From assembly GCA_023402075.1 (NCBI GenBank), contig JAEXCS010000025.1, positions 1-64,000 of the forward strand: a stretch of 64,000 nt of DNA. Reading direction: 5' to 3'. The stretch is from Bacillota bacterium (GTDB lineage: Bacteria; Bacillota; Clostridia; Oscillospirales; Oscillospiraceae). Both the position numbers and the translations under genes were made by a program. This document shows, piece by piece, positions 31,833 through 41,789 of the stretch. The stretch's first letter is position 1, and the number at the start of each line of letters is the position of its first letter. The notes under the pieces are model-generated. The model worked only from the letters and a program-made list of their open reading frames with translations. It was not told where the DNA came from and did no database searches.

Positions 31833-31870
31833 AAAAGCCGCCATTCCACTTTCGTGGAATGGCGGCTTTT
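31833..31870. terminator. Bidirectional terminator between arsR-type gene and galM
   Basis: A 13-bp perfect stem GCCGCCATTCCAC/GTGGAATGGCGGC with a TTTC loop, flanked by AAAA and TTTT on both strands. It can end both converging transcripts. Confidence 0.93.
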
Positions 31871-31924
31871 AACCTCAAAACGGTTTCAAAAATCGGCTCT
31901 TCATTGCAGGCGTGAGTATCGCTC

Positions 31925-32971
31925 TCAACGTGCTGAAAAGCGGTACTGCGTGGTCTGGCGATAGGTTTCGCCTTTGCGCAGCACTGTTTCGGGAAAACCG
32001 GGATGATGGGGCGCGTCCGGATAGCCCTGCGTTTCCAGGCAAAAGGCCCAGCGCCTTGCGTAGGGTGCGCCCCCCTTCCCCGCGAGGCAGCCATCCAGAT
32101 AGTTTCCCGAGTAAAACTGAATTCCGGGCTGAGTAGTCAGGACTTCCAAAGCGATACCGGTTTCCGGCCCGTAGGCCGCGGCGGCGGAACGCAGGGAGCC
32201 GGGTGCTCCATCCACAGCCCAGTTGTGGTCGTATCCCTTGGCAAAGACAAGCTGCTCAAAAGAATCATCCACCAGCGCCCCGATTGGCACGGGGCTTCGT
32301 AAATCCATGGGAGTATGGTCCACCGGGGCAAGTGCTCCCGTGGGAATGGAGTGCGCGTCGGTGGGCGTATAGCGGGAGGCGGCAATCTGAATTTCCTGAC
32401 TTAAAATTGGCCCGCTGTCATGTCCGTTGAGATTAAAATAGGCGTGGTTTGTCAAATTACAAAGAGTATCCCGGTCACATTCCGCCCGATATTCGATGGT
32501 CAAGCCACTGTTCTCCAAGCGATAAGTTACCTGAACGGAAAGATTTCCGGGATAGTTCTCCTGTCCGTCGGGGCTGAGCAGGGAGAGAACCAGCGTGTCG
32601 GCAGAAGCCTCCTCCACGGTCCAGACCTGCTTGTCAAAGCCCGTCAGGCCGCCGTGAAGATGATTTTCCCCATCGTTGGCGGCCAGTAGATAGTGCGTTC
32701 CGTCCAAATCAAAGCTTGCGCCGCCGATACGGTTTGCAAACCGTCCGATGAGCGCACCGATATATTTGTCCTGCCTGCGATAGTCCTCCAGCGTGTCAAA
32801 GCCCAGAACCACGTCCACGACGGCCCCTCTGCGGTCCGGCACCCAGAGAGAACGCAGTGCGCCGCCGTAGGTTAAAATTTCGCAGGACAGCTCCCCGCAA
32901 TGTAGGGTGTACTGCTCCACTGCCGTGCCGTCCGGCATGTGGCCAAAAATCTGTTTCATCGGTGCATCCAT
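31925..32971 (-). CDS. galM: Aldose 1-epimerase (mutarotase) GalM
   Basis: 348 residues, normal length. GalM interconverts the anomers of aldose sugars in the cytoplasm. Family segments: FANRIGGASFDLDG, LTNHAYFNL with the catalytic histidine, and near the C terminus TTQPGIQFYSGN preceded by the catalytic-glutamate region. It is last in the arabinose-type operon, 15 bases after araD. There it would convert the imported sugar anomer to the form taken by the isomerase. Confidence 0.93.
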   Translation of the reverse strand: MDAPMKQIFGHMPDGTAVEQYTLHCGELSCEILTYGGALRSLWVPDRRGAVVDVVLGFDTLEDYRRQDKYIGALIGRFANRIGGASFDLDGTHYLLAANDGENHLHGGLTGFDKQVWTVEEASADTLVLSLLSPDGQENYPGNLSVQVTYRLENSGLTIEYRAECDRDTLCNLTNHAYFNLNGHDSGPILSQEIQIAASRYTPTDAHSIPTGALAPVDHTPMDLRSPVPIGALVDDSFEQLVFAKGYDHNWAVDGAPGSLRSAAAAYGPETGIALEVLTTQPGIQFYSGNYLDGCLAGKGGAPYARRWAFCLETQGYPDAPHHPGFPETVLRKGETYRQTTQYRFSAR

Positions 32972-32986
32972 GCCGACTCTCCCTTC

Positions 32987-33682
32987 TCAGCCCTGTCCAT
33001 AGTAAGCATTTTTTCCGTGCTTTCGCAGATAGTGCTTATCCAGCAGCTCCTGCTGCATGGGGGCAAGACCGGGTGTAAGGGCCATGGCGTGAAAGTCCAT
33101 AAACGCGCATTCCTCCAGCACCACCGCGTTGTGCACCGCGTTGAAGGGGTCGCTTCCCCATACAAACGGCCCGTGGCTGTGAACCAGCACGGCAGGAACC
33201 TGCGCAGGGTCGATGCCCCGGCTTCTAAAGGTTTCTACAATGACATTTCCAGTTTCCAGCTCGTATTGCCCGGCAATTTCCGCATCTGTCATCTTCCGCG
33301 TACAGGGAATTTCGCCGTAAAAATAGTCTCCCTGCGTGGTTCCAAGGGCGGGAACACCCCGGCCGGCCTGCGCAAAACTGGTGGCCCAGCGGCTATGGGT
33401 GTGCACAATGCCCCCCAGCGTGGGAAAGGCCTTGTACAGCGCCAGATGGGTGTCTGTATCGCTGGAGGGCTTATAGCGGCCCTCTACCCGGTTCCCTTCC
33501 AAATCCACCACCACCATGTCTTCCGCCTTCATCCCGCCGTACTCCACACCGGAGGGCTTGATGACCATCAGGCCGCTGCTTCGGTCGATGCCGGAAACAT
33601 TGCCCCATGTGAAGGTTACCAAATGATGTTCCGGCAGGAGGAGGTTGGCCTCCAGCACCTGCTGTTTCAGCGCTTCCAGCAT
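32987..33682 (-). CDS. araD: L-ribulose-5-phosphate 4-epimerase
   Basis: 231 residues, the standard AraD size. It converts L-ribulose 5-phosphate to D-xylulose 5-phosphate for the pentose phosphate pathway. A class II aldolase-type zinc site is visible in [11 protein letters not shown] and the later HSHGPFVWG. It starts at ATG 33682, 12 bases after the araA stop. Confidence 0.95.
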   Translation of the reverse strand: MLEALKQQVLEANLLLPEHHLVTFTWGNVSGIDRSSGLMVIKPSGVEYGGMKAEDMVVVDLEGNRVEGRYKPSSDTDTHLALYKAFPTLGGIVHTHSRWATSFAQAGRGVPALGTTQGDYFYGEIPCTRKMTDAEIAGQYELETGNVIVETFRSRGIDPAQVPAVLVHSHGPFVWGSDPFNAVHNAVVLEECAFMDFHAMALTPGLAPMQQELLDKHYLRKHGKNAYYGQG

Positions 33683-33694
33683 ACTTTCAGCTCC

Positions 33695-35161
33695 TTACTT
33701 CAACTTCCACGCCAGATCACTGAGGAACAAATCGTGCTCCAGCCGTTCTACCGTGGTGTCCTTTCCGATGTGGACAAATTCAATGTCCATCATAGCGCAC
33801 CAGTCCTTCATCTGCCCGGCGGTCACGTCGTAGCTGAGCACCGTGTGGTGCGCTCCTCCCGCGGTAATCCAGCACTCCACGCCGGTGGAAAGGGACGGCT
33901 CCGCCTGCCACATGACCCGGGCCACCGGCAAATTTGGCATGGGCAGAATCGGCTTGACGCAGTGGATATCCTGACAGATCAGGCGCAGACGGCCCCCCAT
34001 GTCCACAAGGCTGACCACAATGGCGTCTCCTGCCTTGCCCTCAAAAACCAGCCGGGCCGGGTCCTTCGCATTCATGCCGATGCCAAGATGATGCGTTTCT
34101 ACGCGGGGCTTTTCCGCAGCACAGCAGGGACAGACCTCCAGCATATGCGCGCCCAGACTGTATTCCTGTCCCTTGACAAGATGATAGGTATAGTCCTCCA
34201 TAAACAAAGACGCGCCGTTTCCGTTTTCGCCCATGGACTTTAAAATGGCGGTCATGGCTGCCACCTTCCAGTCGCCCTCGCCGCCGTAGCCATAGCCTTG
34301 GGCCATCAAATGCTGGGACGCAAGACCGGGGAGCTGGTCCATGCCGTAAAGGTCCTGAAACGTGTTGGAAAAAGCCATGCACCCCTCTGTGTCCAGCATT
34401 TTCCGGATGGCAATTTCTTCCCGTGCCTGATAACGCACAAGGTCCATGTCGTCGGTTGCCATGGTGTACTGCTTTTCATAGACGGCCATCAGCGCGTCAA
34501 TCTCCTCCTCGGTGACCGCGTTCATCACCTTCACAAGATCACCAACAGCCCAAGTATTCACCTGCCAGCCAAGCTTTGCCTGCACCTCCACCTTGTCGCC
34601 CTCGGTGACGGCTACCTCCCGCATATTGTCCCCAAAGCGCATCACCTTCAGCCCCTTGGAAACGGCAACGCCCACGGCAGACTTCATCCAGCTCCCCAAG
34701 CGCTCCCGGACGGTATCGTCCTGCCAATGGCCCGCAATCACCTTGCGGGGCAGACGCAGCCGGGCGGCGATGAAGCCGTGCTCCCGATCGCCGTGGGCGG
34801 CCTGGTTCAGGTTCATAAAGTCCATGTCGATGTCTTCATTGGGAATCTCCCGGTTATACTGGGTGGCAAAATGGCAATACGGCTTTTGCAGGTCCACAAA
34901 GCCATTAATCCACATCTTGGAAGGGCTGAAGGTGTGACACCATGTGATGACGCCTGCGCAGCGGTCATCGTAATTGGCCTCTTTGACCACGTCGGCAATT
35001 TCCCGGTTGGTTTTGGCAGTCAGCTTGTAAACCAGAGGATACGGCAGCACCCGGCTCAGCTCCGCCGCCATCTCTGCGGCGCGGGCATCCACAGTTTCCA
35101 GAACCTCGGGGCCGTACAGAAACTGGCTGCCCACCACAAACCAAAATTCATATTGTTTCAT
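33695..35161 (-). CDS. araA: L-arabinose isomerase
   Basis: 488 residues from ATG 35161, preceded by AAAGGAG 11 bases upstream; the extra 21 codons of the open frame have no start signal. It converts L-arabinose to L-ribulose. Typical AraA segments are present: FWFVVGSQFLYG at the N terminus, TWCHTFSPSKMWI, and GYGYGGEGDWK with the metal-binding residues. It is located between the kinase and epimerase genes. Confidence 0.97.
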   Translation of the reverse strand: MKQYEFWFVVGSQFLYGPEVLETVDARAAEMAAELSRVLPYPLVYKLTAKTNREIADVVKEANYDDRCAGVITWCHTFSPSKMWINGFVDLQKPYCHFATQYNREIPNEDIDMDFMNLNQAAHGDREHGFIAARLRLPRKVIAGHWQDDTVRERLGSWMKSAVGVAVSKGLKVMRFGDNMREVAVTEGDKVEVQAKLGWQVNTWAVGDLVKVMNAVTEEEIDALMAVYEKQYTMATDDMDLVRYQAREEIAIRKMLDTEGCMAFSNTFQDLYGMDQLPGLASQHLMAQGYGYGGEGDWKVAAMTAILKSMGENGNGASLFMEDYTYHLVKGQEYSLGAHMLEVCPCCAAEKPRVETHHLGIGMNAKDPARLVFEGKAGDAIVVSLVDMGGRLRLICQDIHCVKPILPMPNLPVARVMWQAEPSLSTGVECWITAGGAHHTVLSYDVTAGQMKDWCAMMDIEFVHIGKDTTVERLEHDLFLSDLAWKLK

Positions 35162-35178
35162 TATAGTATTTTCTCCTT

Positions 35179-36696
35179 TTACAAATAGCTCACTGCGGCG
35201 CGCTCTACCGCAAGGCCCGTGCAAAAGCGCTCCAGATAGGCACGAAAGCCTTGGACATCTTCTTCGTCCGGCGTTTGAACGGTGCCGGGGATTTCCTCGA
35301 AGATATCCCGCGCCAAAAATTCCATCAGCGTTCTTCCCTGCCCGTTATGAAGATACGCTGCCAGCAGCGCCATCCCGTAGGGTCCGCCCTCCCCAGCGGT
35401 TTCCATACAGGTGACGGGGGCGTTGCTGGCGGCGGCCAGATACCGCTGTCCTACCACCGGGGTCTTGAAAAGGCCTCCATGTCCCGTCAAGGTGTCGATC
35501 ATCACGCCCTCAGACGCCAGAATGTCCATGCCGATTTTCAGGGTCGCCATGGTGGCGTAAAGCTGAGCGCGGAGAAAGTTAGCTAAAGTAAAGGCGCTTT
35601 CCGGACAGCGCACCACCATGGGCCGCCCTGCATCCAGATGGGTAACGCCCTCCCCCGCCAGATAGTTATAGGTCAGCACGCCGCCGCAATCCGGGTCTCC
35701 CTCCATGCTCTTCTCGTATAGCTTGGTAAAAAGCTGGTCGGTTGAAACAGAGGCTCCGAAAAGCTCCGCAGTCTCCCGCAGCACGCCCGCCCACGCATTC
35801 ATATCACCCGTGCAGTTGTTGCAGTGCACCATAGCCACGGGCGCACCGCCGGGTGTCGTGACCATATCGATTTCCGGATAAACCTTGGAAAGCGGCTTTT
35901 CCAGAACCACCATGGAGAAAATAGACGTACCCGCGGAGACATTGCCCGTGCGGGGCGCCACAGCGTTGGTGGCCGCCATCCCGGTTCCGGCGTCCCCCTC
36001 AGGAGGGGCAAACGGAATCCCCACAGGCAGCAACCCCTCCAGCAGGCGAGCACCCGCCTCAGTCAGCTCACCGGCAGGCGTTCCAGCCGGCAGCACGCGG
36101 GGCAGCAGGTCGCGGATGCTCCATGGCTGCTCCGCCGTCAGCTGCTCGAATTTTCGAAGCATTTCTTCGTTGTAGCTGCGAATGGCGCTGTCAATGGGAA
36201 ACATTCCGCTGGCCTCTCCAATACCCACGGCGTTCACGCCGGTGAGCATAAAATGGACATATCCTGCCAGGGTAGTAATATGGGCAATCTGCTCCACGTG
36301 GGGCTCTTGATTCAATATCGCCTGATACAGGTGTGCGATGCTCCAGCGCTGGGGAATATTAAAGTCAAAAAGTGCCGTCAATTTCTCAGCCGCCTGGGCT
36401 GTCATGGTGTTCTGCCATGTGCGGAACGGCGTCAGCAGCTTCCAATTTTGATCAAAAGCCAAATACCCGTGCATCATGGCGGAAATGCCCATGGCCTGCA
36501 CCTGTCGACGGTCCTGAATGCCGCCCAAAGCCGCTTTCAGTCCCGTCCAGACTTCTTCCAGCGGATACGTCCAGACTCCGTTTTCATAGCGACTTTTCCA
36601 CGTGTAATCTCCGGAGGAAACAGGGATGCAGGCTGTGTTGACAGACACCGCCTTGATGCGGGTGGAGCCCAGCTCAATCCCGAGAAATGTATTCAT
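35179..36696 (-). CDS. FGGY-family carbohydrate kinase, probable L-ribulokinase
   Basis: 505 residues from ATG 36696, which has AAGGAG 9 bases upstream. The N-terminal ATPase motif LGIELGSTRIKA and catalytic region AMGISAMMHGYLAFD are clear. The C-terminal half contains TLTGHGGLFKTPVVGQRYLAAA, as in FGGY kinases. Classical AraB is about 560 residues; this shorter type is common in Clostridia arabinose clusters. Position before araA and araD suggests phosphorylation of L-ribulose, but xylulose cannot be excluded from sequence. Confidence 0.85.
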   Translation of the reverse strand: MNTFLGIELGSTRIKAVSVNTACIPVSSGDYTWKSRYENGVWTYPLEEVWTGLKAALGGIQDRRQVQAMGISAMMHGYLAFDQNWKLLTPFRTWQNTMTAQAAEKLTALFDFNIPQRWSIAHLYQAILNQEPHVEQIAHITTLAGYVHFMLTGVNAVGIGEASGMFPIDSAIRSYNEEMLRKFEQLTAEQPWSIRDLLPRVLPAGTPAGELTEAGARLLEGLLPVGIPFAPPEGDAGTGMAATNAVAPRTGNVSAGTSIFSMVVLEKPLSKVYPEIDMVTTPGGAPVAMVHCNNCTGDMNAWAGVLRETAELFGASVSTDQLFTKLYEKSMEGDPDCGGVLTYNYLAGEGVTHLDAGRPMVVRCPESAFTLANFLRAQLYATMATLKIGMDILASEGVMIDTLTGHGGLFKTPVVGQRYLAAASNAPVTCMETAGEGGPYGMALLAAYLHNGQGRTLMEFLARDIFEEIPGTVQTPDEEDVQGFRAYLERFCTGLAVERAAVSYL

Positions 36697-36715
36697 ACGC
36701 ACAAGCTCCTTCCGC

Positions 36716-37774
36716 TTACTGCTTGCTCTTATTTTTGCGCAGGAGAACCACGCTTTGAACCACCAGGAACAGGCAGATCATGGCCGCCACGGTGATGTTG
36801 GTCCACCACGCTTCGTCCAGTCCCAACGAGGAAACGATATTCTTAATGGTGCTCAAAGACAGCACGCCGAAAAATGTACCTGCAATGTTGCCCACTCCGC
36901 CGGTCAGCATCGTGCCGCCGATGATGGAGGAAGCAATGGCGTTCATCTCCGCTCCGCTGGCGTGAGAGGGAGAGCCGGAGCCAACGTGCAGGAAGTAGAC
37001 AAAGCCGCCGATGCCTGCAAGCAGACCGCAGAGCAGATAGGCCATAAACTTGGTGCGCTTAACATTGATGCCCAGCATGTTGGCACTCTGCGTATTGCCG
37101 CCCACGGCGTAAAAATTGCGGCCCAGTCTGGTCCAGCGCAGCAGGCAAAACAGCAGGATTGCCGTGACCACAGCCACCACCACGCCGATTTCCACATAAG
37201 CGGGTACGTAAACTCCCAGCTTGTTGACGGAGCCCATCCCCGGCACATAGAGCCGAATGGCCTTCAGCGCCTTAAACGCTTCGTTTTCCACATTGAACTG
37301 AGTAGCATTGACGATGGTGGTCATTCCCTTGGCAAAGAACATACCCGCCAGCGTAACGATAAAGGGCTGAATCTCAAGATAAGAGATTAAAAATCCCTGA
37401 ACGGCCCCGAACGCTAGCCCGATGCCCAGCGCCAGCAGAAGCGAGGTAAGCACGCTGCCGCCCTGATAGTCCAGATGGACGGCGCTGCTCATGCACACCA
37501 GCGCCGTCAGCGTACCCACGGAGATGTCGATTCCCCCGGTGATCATAACGATGCTCATACCGCAGGAGAGAATGATGAGGCTGGCATTTTCGTTGAGAAT
37601 GTTGAAAAAAGTCTGAGGCTTTAAAAAGCCGGAGCCAAGAAACAAAACGGCGCAGACATACATAGCGATAAATACGGAAATGGTAATCAGCAGAAGCAGG
37701 TTCGTGTCGGAGATACCGCCGCGGCTTTTCAGCCGGGGCGTCTTCCCCTTCGTCACAATACTTGCGGTCGGCAT
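36716..37774 (-). CDS. yjfF: Sugar ABC transporter permease, YjfF-like
   Basis: 352 residues with about eight to ten membrane helices. Residues around ITGGIDISVGTLTAL and GTMLTGGVGNIAGTFFG match CUT2 (ribose-type) permeases. WWTNITVAAMICLFLVVQS near the C terminus is close to E. coli YjfF. It pairs with the other permease, which ends one base upstream. The system probably imports a pentose or hexose, perhaps the furanose form as for YtfQRT-YjfF. Confidence 0.87.
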   Translation of the reverse strand: MPTASIVTKGKTPRLKSRGGISDTNLLLLITISVFIAMYVCAVLFLGSGFLKPQTFFNILNENASLIILSCGMSIVMITGGIDISVGTLTALVCMSSAVHLDYQGGSVLTSLLLALGIGLAFGAVQGFLISYLEIQPFIVTLAGMFFAKGMTTIVNATQFNVENEAFKALKAIRLYVPGMGSVNKLGVYVPAYVEIGVVVAVVTAILLFCLLRWTRLGRNFYAVGGNTQSANMLGINVKRTKFMAYLLCGLLAGIGGFVYFLHVGSGSPSHASGAEMNAIASSIIGGTMLTGGVGNIAGTFFGVLSLSTIKNIVSSLGLDEAWWTNITVAAMICLFLVVQSVVLLRKNKSKQ

Positions 37775-37775
37775 A

Positions 37776-38897
37776 TTAACCCACCTCCTTTGCGGGTTTT
37801 GCAGGCGAGAATCTCTTGACGAGAATCCCCAGTTTCTCCCGGACCACAGGCGCGCTCATAACCACCAGCAGAATAACCACGACGGCCTTATAAGCCGGCA
37901 GCGCACTGGACACCACATTGAACTTGAACAGCGTGGTAGTGAGAAACTGAATGACGTACGCGCCCAGAATGGACGCAGTCATGTTGAATTTGCCGCCGCT
38001 GAGGGCGCTGCCGCCCAAAGCCACCGCCAAAATCGCATCCATTTCAATATCCTTGGCCACCACGGAGTAGTTAATGGTGGAAAAGCGACTGACCTTGATA
38101 AAGCCTGCCACCGCCACACAAAGCCCCATAATCACATAGGTGATAAACTTGATCATGGCGGGGTCAATGCCGTTGAGCCGGGAGGAATGGGCGTTGATGC
38201 CCACTGCTTGGGTATACAGCCCCAAATTTGTAAATTTCAGCACCGCCGCAATGACAGCCATGCAGATCACGGCGATAAAGACCGGCGTAGGGATTGGAAT
38301 GCCGGGAATAAAGTTTCCGAAATAGCCGAAGGTCGCATCGCTGATGATGGGCAGCTCGTTGTTGTTGATCCATGCGGCGATGGAGCGGCCCGCCGTGAAC
38401 AAAATCAGCGTTGCAACCATAGGCTGAATTTTAAAGTAGGCCACCAGTACGCCGTTGAAGGCACCAAAAAGCATGGATACAAGGCAGCACACCAGAAAAG
38501 CCACAATGATGGGGGCGTGGAGTGTCTCCGGTCGGGAGTCTGTTCCGCAAAGCACCCGCAGCACCACGCTGCCGCCGATGGCAATGGCGGCTCCCACGCT
38601 GATGTCCTGTCCGCCGGATGCAGCCGTTACCAGCGTCATGCCGATGGCGAGGATTACCAGCTCGGAGGCATTGTCTAAAATCGTAATGAGATATCCTGAA
38701 AGAACGGGATTTCCGGCACTGTTGTGATCCAATGAAATTGCAAAAAAGGATGGGTCGGCAATCAGATTGAATAGTACCAGAATCAGCAGCGCCGCAATGG
38801 GAATAAAAATCTGATGCCGGGTCAGGCGCGAGAAAAGCGAACCTGTTTTCACGCGCCCGGGCGGCGCCTGAATCGGTGTTTTCGTAGATGTCGTCAT
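37776..38897 (-). CDS. ytfT: Sugar ABC transporter permease, YtfT-like
   Basis: 373 residues with about nine membrane helices after an N-terminal cytoplasmic stretch of about 25 residues. Key segments: AIGMTLVTAASGGQDISVG, YFKIQPMVATLILFTAGR and ALGGSALSGGKFN, which match YtfT. Its start overlaps the ATPase stop (4 bp). It forms a heterodimer with the YjfF-like permease. Confidence 0.87.
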   Translation of the reverse strand: MTTSTKTPIQAPPGRVKTGSLFSRLTRHQIFIPIAALLILVLFNLIADPSFFAISLDHNSAGNPVLSGYLITILDNASELVILAIGMTLVTAASGGQDISVGAAIAIGGSVVLRVLCGTDSRPETLHAPIIVAFLVCCLVSMLFGAFNGVLVAYFKIQPMVATLILFTAGRSIAAWINNNELPIISDATFGYFGNFIPGIPIPTPVFIAVICMAVIAAVLKFTNLGLYTQAVGINAHSSRLNGIDPAMIKFITYVIMGLCVAVAGFIKVSRFSTINYSVVAKDIEMDAILAVALGGSALSGGKFNMTASILGAYVIQFLTTTLFKFNVVSSALPAYKAVVVILLVVMSAPVVREKLGILVKRFSPAKPAKEVG

Positions 38898-40411
38898 GAA
38901 TTGTCACCTCCGGCGATGGTCGTCATGATCTTGTTCTGCGTCAGGTCATCCCCGGTCAGTTCCCCCACCACTCTGCGGTCCCGCATCACAATCAGGCGGG
39001 AACAGGTGCGCAGCATTTCGTCGATTTCCGAGGAGATGAAGGTAACGCTCTTGCCCTGCGCGGCCAGCTTCAGCACCAGCTTTTGAATCTCCAGCTTGGT
39101 GCCGATGTCAATGCCCCGGGTAGGCTCGTCAAGGATCAGGCACACCGGGTTGGTCAGCAGCCAGCGGGCCAAAATGACCTTTTGCTGATTCCCTCCGGAG
39201 AGGGATTTGACCGGCGTATCGGCGGAAGCCGTCTTGATGTCCAGCAGTTGAATGTACTCGTCAGCAAAGGCCTCGGCCTGTGCCTTGGAAAACGGGCGGA
39301 AGAAGCCCTTCATCACCTGAAGGGCCAGAATAATATTTTCCCGGACAGACAAATCGCCCACAATGCCGTCCCGCTTGCGGTCTTCGGGCAGATAGCCCAC
39401 GCCCAGCTTCATCGCGTCCAAGGGCTTTGAAATCCGCACTTTTTTTCCATTCATGGAGATGGTGCCGCCGATGGTCCGGTCCGCGCCGAACAGCGCCCGG
39501 ACACACTCGCTTCGGCCAGAGCCTAAAAGGCCCGTAAACCCGTTGACCTCGCCCTTTTGAATAGAGAAATCGAATGGCTTGATTCCCGCTGTGCTGACAA
39601 GCTGGGACGCTTCCATCACGGGGATGCCCCCGGGGTCAAATCCAACCCGCGCATCCGCTTTTTTCACGCCGTCCAAGTCGTCCAGCTCCTTGCCCAGCAT
39701 CTTGGAGACCAGCAAAACCCGGGGCAAATCCTCTATGACATATTCGCCCACCAACTGTCCGTCCCGCAGGACGGTAATCCGGTCGCAGACCTCGTATACC
39801 TGATCCAGAAAATGCGTGACAAAGATAATGCCCACGCCTTTGGCTTTCAGGTCCAGCATCAGATGGAACAGCTTGGCGACCTCCTGCTCATCCAGAGAAG
39901 AAGTGGGTTCATCCAGAATCAGCACCTTGCACTCCATGTCCACCGCACGGGCGATGGCCACCATCTGCTGCACGGCAATGGAGCAGCTTGCAAGCTGCTG
40001 CGTGGGACTTGCAGGGATACCCAGCGTATCCAGCAGCGCGCCTGCGTCGCGGTTGATCTTTTTCCAATTTGTCAGCCTGTTTTTTGTCCGCCCAATGTAC
40101 ATGTTTTCCGCCACGCTTAGGTTCGGGCAGAGGGTGATCTCCTGATAGACCGTGCTAATACCCATTTCCTGCGCGTCCTGCGGAGATTTGATGGCAGCAG
40201 AGCCGTCATATCCGCGAATGTAAATGGTTCCTTCATCCTTCGGGTACACACCCGTAAGGACCTTGATCAATGTGGATTTTCCCGCCCCGTTTTCGCCCAT
40301 CAGCGCATGGATTTCCCCTTCGCGCAGGGTAAAGTCCACATCTTGCAGGGCGCGTACGCCCGGAAAGTTTTTGCAGATACCGCGCAGTTCCAATACGGCG
40401 CCCTCTTGCAT
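38894..40411 (-). CDS. ytfR: Sugar ABC transporter ATP-binding protein, YtfR-like
   Basis: 505 residues from ATG 40411; GGAGG lies 10 bases upstream, and the longer frame runs into the terminator hairpin. Two fused ABC domains: the first has Walker A GENGAGKST, the second GLLGSGRSE, a degenerate site typical of CUT2 ATPases. The signature of the second half is LSGGNQQKV, and Walker B is LILDEPTRGID. Order binding protein-ATPase-permease-permease equals ytfQRT-yjfF. Confidence 0.92.
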   Translation of the reverse strand: MQEGAVLELRGICKNFPGVRALQDVDFTLREGEIHALMGENGAGKSTLIKVLTGVYPKDEGTIYIRGYDGSAAIKSPQDAQEMGISTVYQEITLCPNLSVAENMYIGRTKNRLTNWKKINRDAGALLDTLGIPASPTQQLASCSIAVQQMVAIARAVDMECKVLILDEPTSSLDEQEVAKLFHLMLDLKAKGVGIIFVTHFLDQVYEVCDRITVLRDGQLVGEYVIEDLPRVLLVSKMLGKELDDLDGVKKADARVGFDPGGIPVMEASQLVSTAGIKPFDFSIQKGEVNGFTGLLGSGRSECVRALFGADRTIGGTISMNGKKVRISKPLDAMKLGVGYLPEDRKRDGIVGDLSVRENIILALQVMKGFFRPFSKAQAEAFADEYIQLLDIKTASADTPVKSLSGGNQQKVILARWLLTNPVCLILDEPTRGIDIGTKLEIQKLVLKLAAQGKSVTFISSEIDEMLRTCSRLIVMRDRRVVGELTGDDLTQNKIMTTIAGGDNS

Positions 40412-40451
40412 AGCTTCTTCGCCTCCAGTCAAGGATGAGATATTTGAAGAT

Positions 40452-40511
40452 AAAAGGGCGCGCGGCGCGGCTACAAGGATCAAGCATCCAAATATGCCGT
40501 ACCGCGCGCCC
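40452..40511 (-). terminator. Intercistronic terminator/attenuator after the sugar-binding protein gene
   Basis: A 10-bp GGGCGCGCGG/CCGCGCGCCC stem (40456-40465 with 40502-40511) is extended by an inner CGGC/GCCG pairing. A 24-base loop follows, and TTTT lies after the 3' arm on the minus strand. Partial read-through would give excess binding protein over transporter subunits. Confidence 0.75.
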
Positions 40512-40542
40512 GGGTTTATTTAGGATTTAACGCTGCCGAAGC

Positions 40543-41559
40543 TTAGATGCCGTAGGTGTCCACGTCGGCCTGCGTGATGGTGGAGGCGTCAAAGCCCTTC
40601 TCATCCATGATGACCACCTTCTGGGCGGGGGCGTTGCCCTTCTCCAGCTCGTGGATGATGTCGTTGATGTAAGAAGCCTGGAAGGGGTTGCACTGTCCGT
40701 CATAGTTCCAGTTGCCGGCCAGCAGCTCTTCAAGGGCCCACTTGTTGCAGTCGAAGCCCATGATGATGACGTCGCCGTTCACGCCGTGAGAAATGTTTGC
40801 CTTGTCCAGCGCAGCCACAGCACCCTTGGCCATGTCGTCGTTCTCAGCGTAAATGACGTTGAAGGACTTGCCGGAATCGATGACAGACTGCACGATCTGC
40901 TGTGCGGTTTCCGCATTCCACTCGGCTGTCTGCTGGGTAATCATGTTCCAGTTATCGTTGGCGGCCACCATCTCGTCTAGCGCACCAGTGCGCCCGATCT
41001 GTGCGGCAGAGCCCATCACGCCCTGAATATGGATGACGTTATATGTATCCAGCTTCTGACCGGCCAACCAGTCCACTGCGGTTTGGCCTTCCTTGGCCAT
41101 ATCAGAGACGATGGAGGCCACATACAGGCTTTCGTCAGCGTCAATGGTACGGTCGAACAGAATTACCTGAATTCCGGCGGCCTGCGCATCCTGAAGGACA
41201 GAATCCCAGCCGGAGGTACCGGCCGCGGAGATCAGCAGATAATCCACCTCGTCCTGAATGAACTTCTGGGCGGCGGCAATCTGCTCGTCATTTTTCAGGC
41301 TGTATGCAAAGGACGCCTCGTAGCCGTTGGCCTCGGTAAAGGTAGCCTTCATGTCCTTATCGTTGGCGGTGCGGTAGCCGGATTCGTTGGGGTCGTTGTT
41401 GATGATGCCGACTTTGATCAGGTCGCTGCCGCCCTCGAGGGCGGCGGAGGCGCTGCCGGCGGAACCGGCGCTTCCGGCGGGAGCCCCACCGTTGCCGCCA
41501 CAAGCGGCCAGAGCGACAACCATGCACAGAGACAATGCAAGACTAAGCAACTTTTTCAT
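40543..41559 (-). CDS. ytfQ: Sugar ABC transporter substrate-binding lipoprotein, YtfQ-like
   Basis: 338 residues. Signal peptide with lipobox LAAC (C20), then a Gly/Ser/Ala linker and a type I periplasmic binding protein fold (about 48-335). Segments QKFIQDEVDYLLISAAG, VIHIQGVMGSAAQIGRTGALD and YAENDDMAKGAVAALD match the galactofuranose-binding YtfQ family. Several of these also occur in the sensor-associated binding protein at 46325-47314. It is first in the transporter/catabolic operon. The ligand is probably arabinose in a context of AraA/AraD, but this is inference. Confidence 0.92.
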   Translation of the reverse strand: MKKLLSLALSLCMVVALAACGGNGGAPAGSAGSAGSASAALEGGSDLIKVGIINNDPNESGYRTANDKDMKATFTEANGYEASFAYSLKNDEQIAAAQKFIQDEVDYLLISAAGTSGWDSVLQDAQAAGIQVILFDRTIDADESLYVASIVSDMAKEGQTAVDWLAGQKLDTYNVIHIQGVMGSAAQIGRTGALDEMVAANDNWNMITQQTAEWNAETAQQIVQSVIDSGKSFNVIYAENDDMAKGAVAALDKANISHGVNGDVIIMGFDCNKWALEELLAGNWNYDGQCNPFQASYINDIIHELEKGNAPAQKVVIMDEKGFDASTITQADVDTYGI

Positions 41560-41652
41560 GTTTCATCCTCACTTTCATTTCATCGCGTTTCATGCGGTAC
41601 GAAAACCGTCATCCGGAAGTACTTCCTTCTTCCGTCGGGCTTTCTTGTCTGC

Positions 41653-41681
41653 ATTAAACCTGATTCCGGGCATAAAGTCAA
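41653..41681 (-). promoter_or_regulatory. Promoter of the sugar transporter/arabinose operon
   Basis: A -35 TTGACT (41676-41681) and -10 TTTAAT (41653-41658) are separated by 17 bases, about 95 bases before the start codon. The upstream region to 42030 is AT-rich and holds the repeats listed separately. Confidence 0.7.
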
Positions 41682-41789
41682 TATGCGTTTGTGCTATTTT
41701 ACCATATTTGTATGCATAAACAAAACAAATTTAACATAAATAAACAAACATCATACAAGTTTTGAAATTCAATCGCTTTCCAGTGCAAT

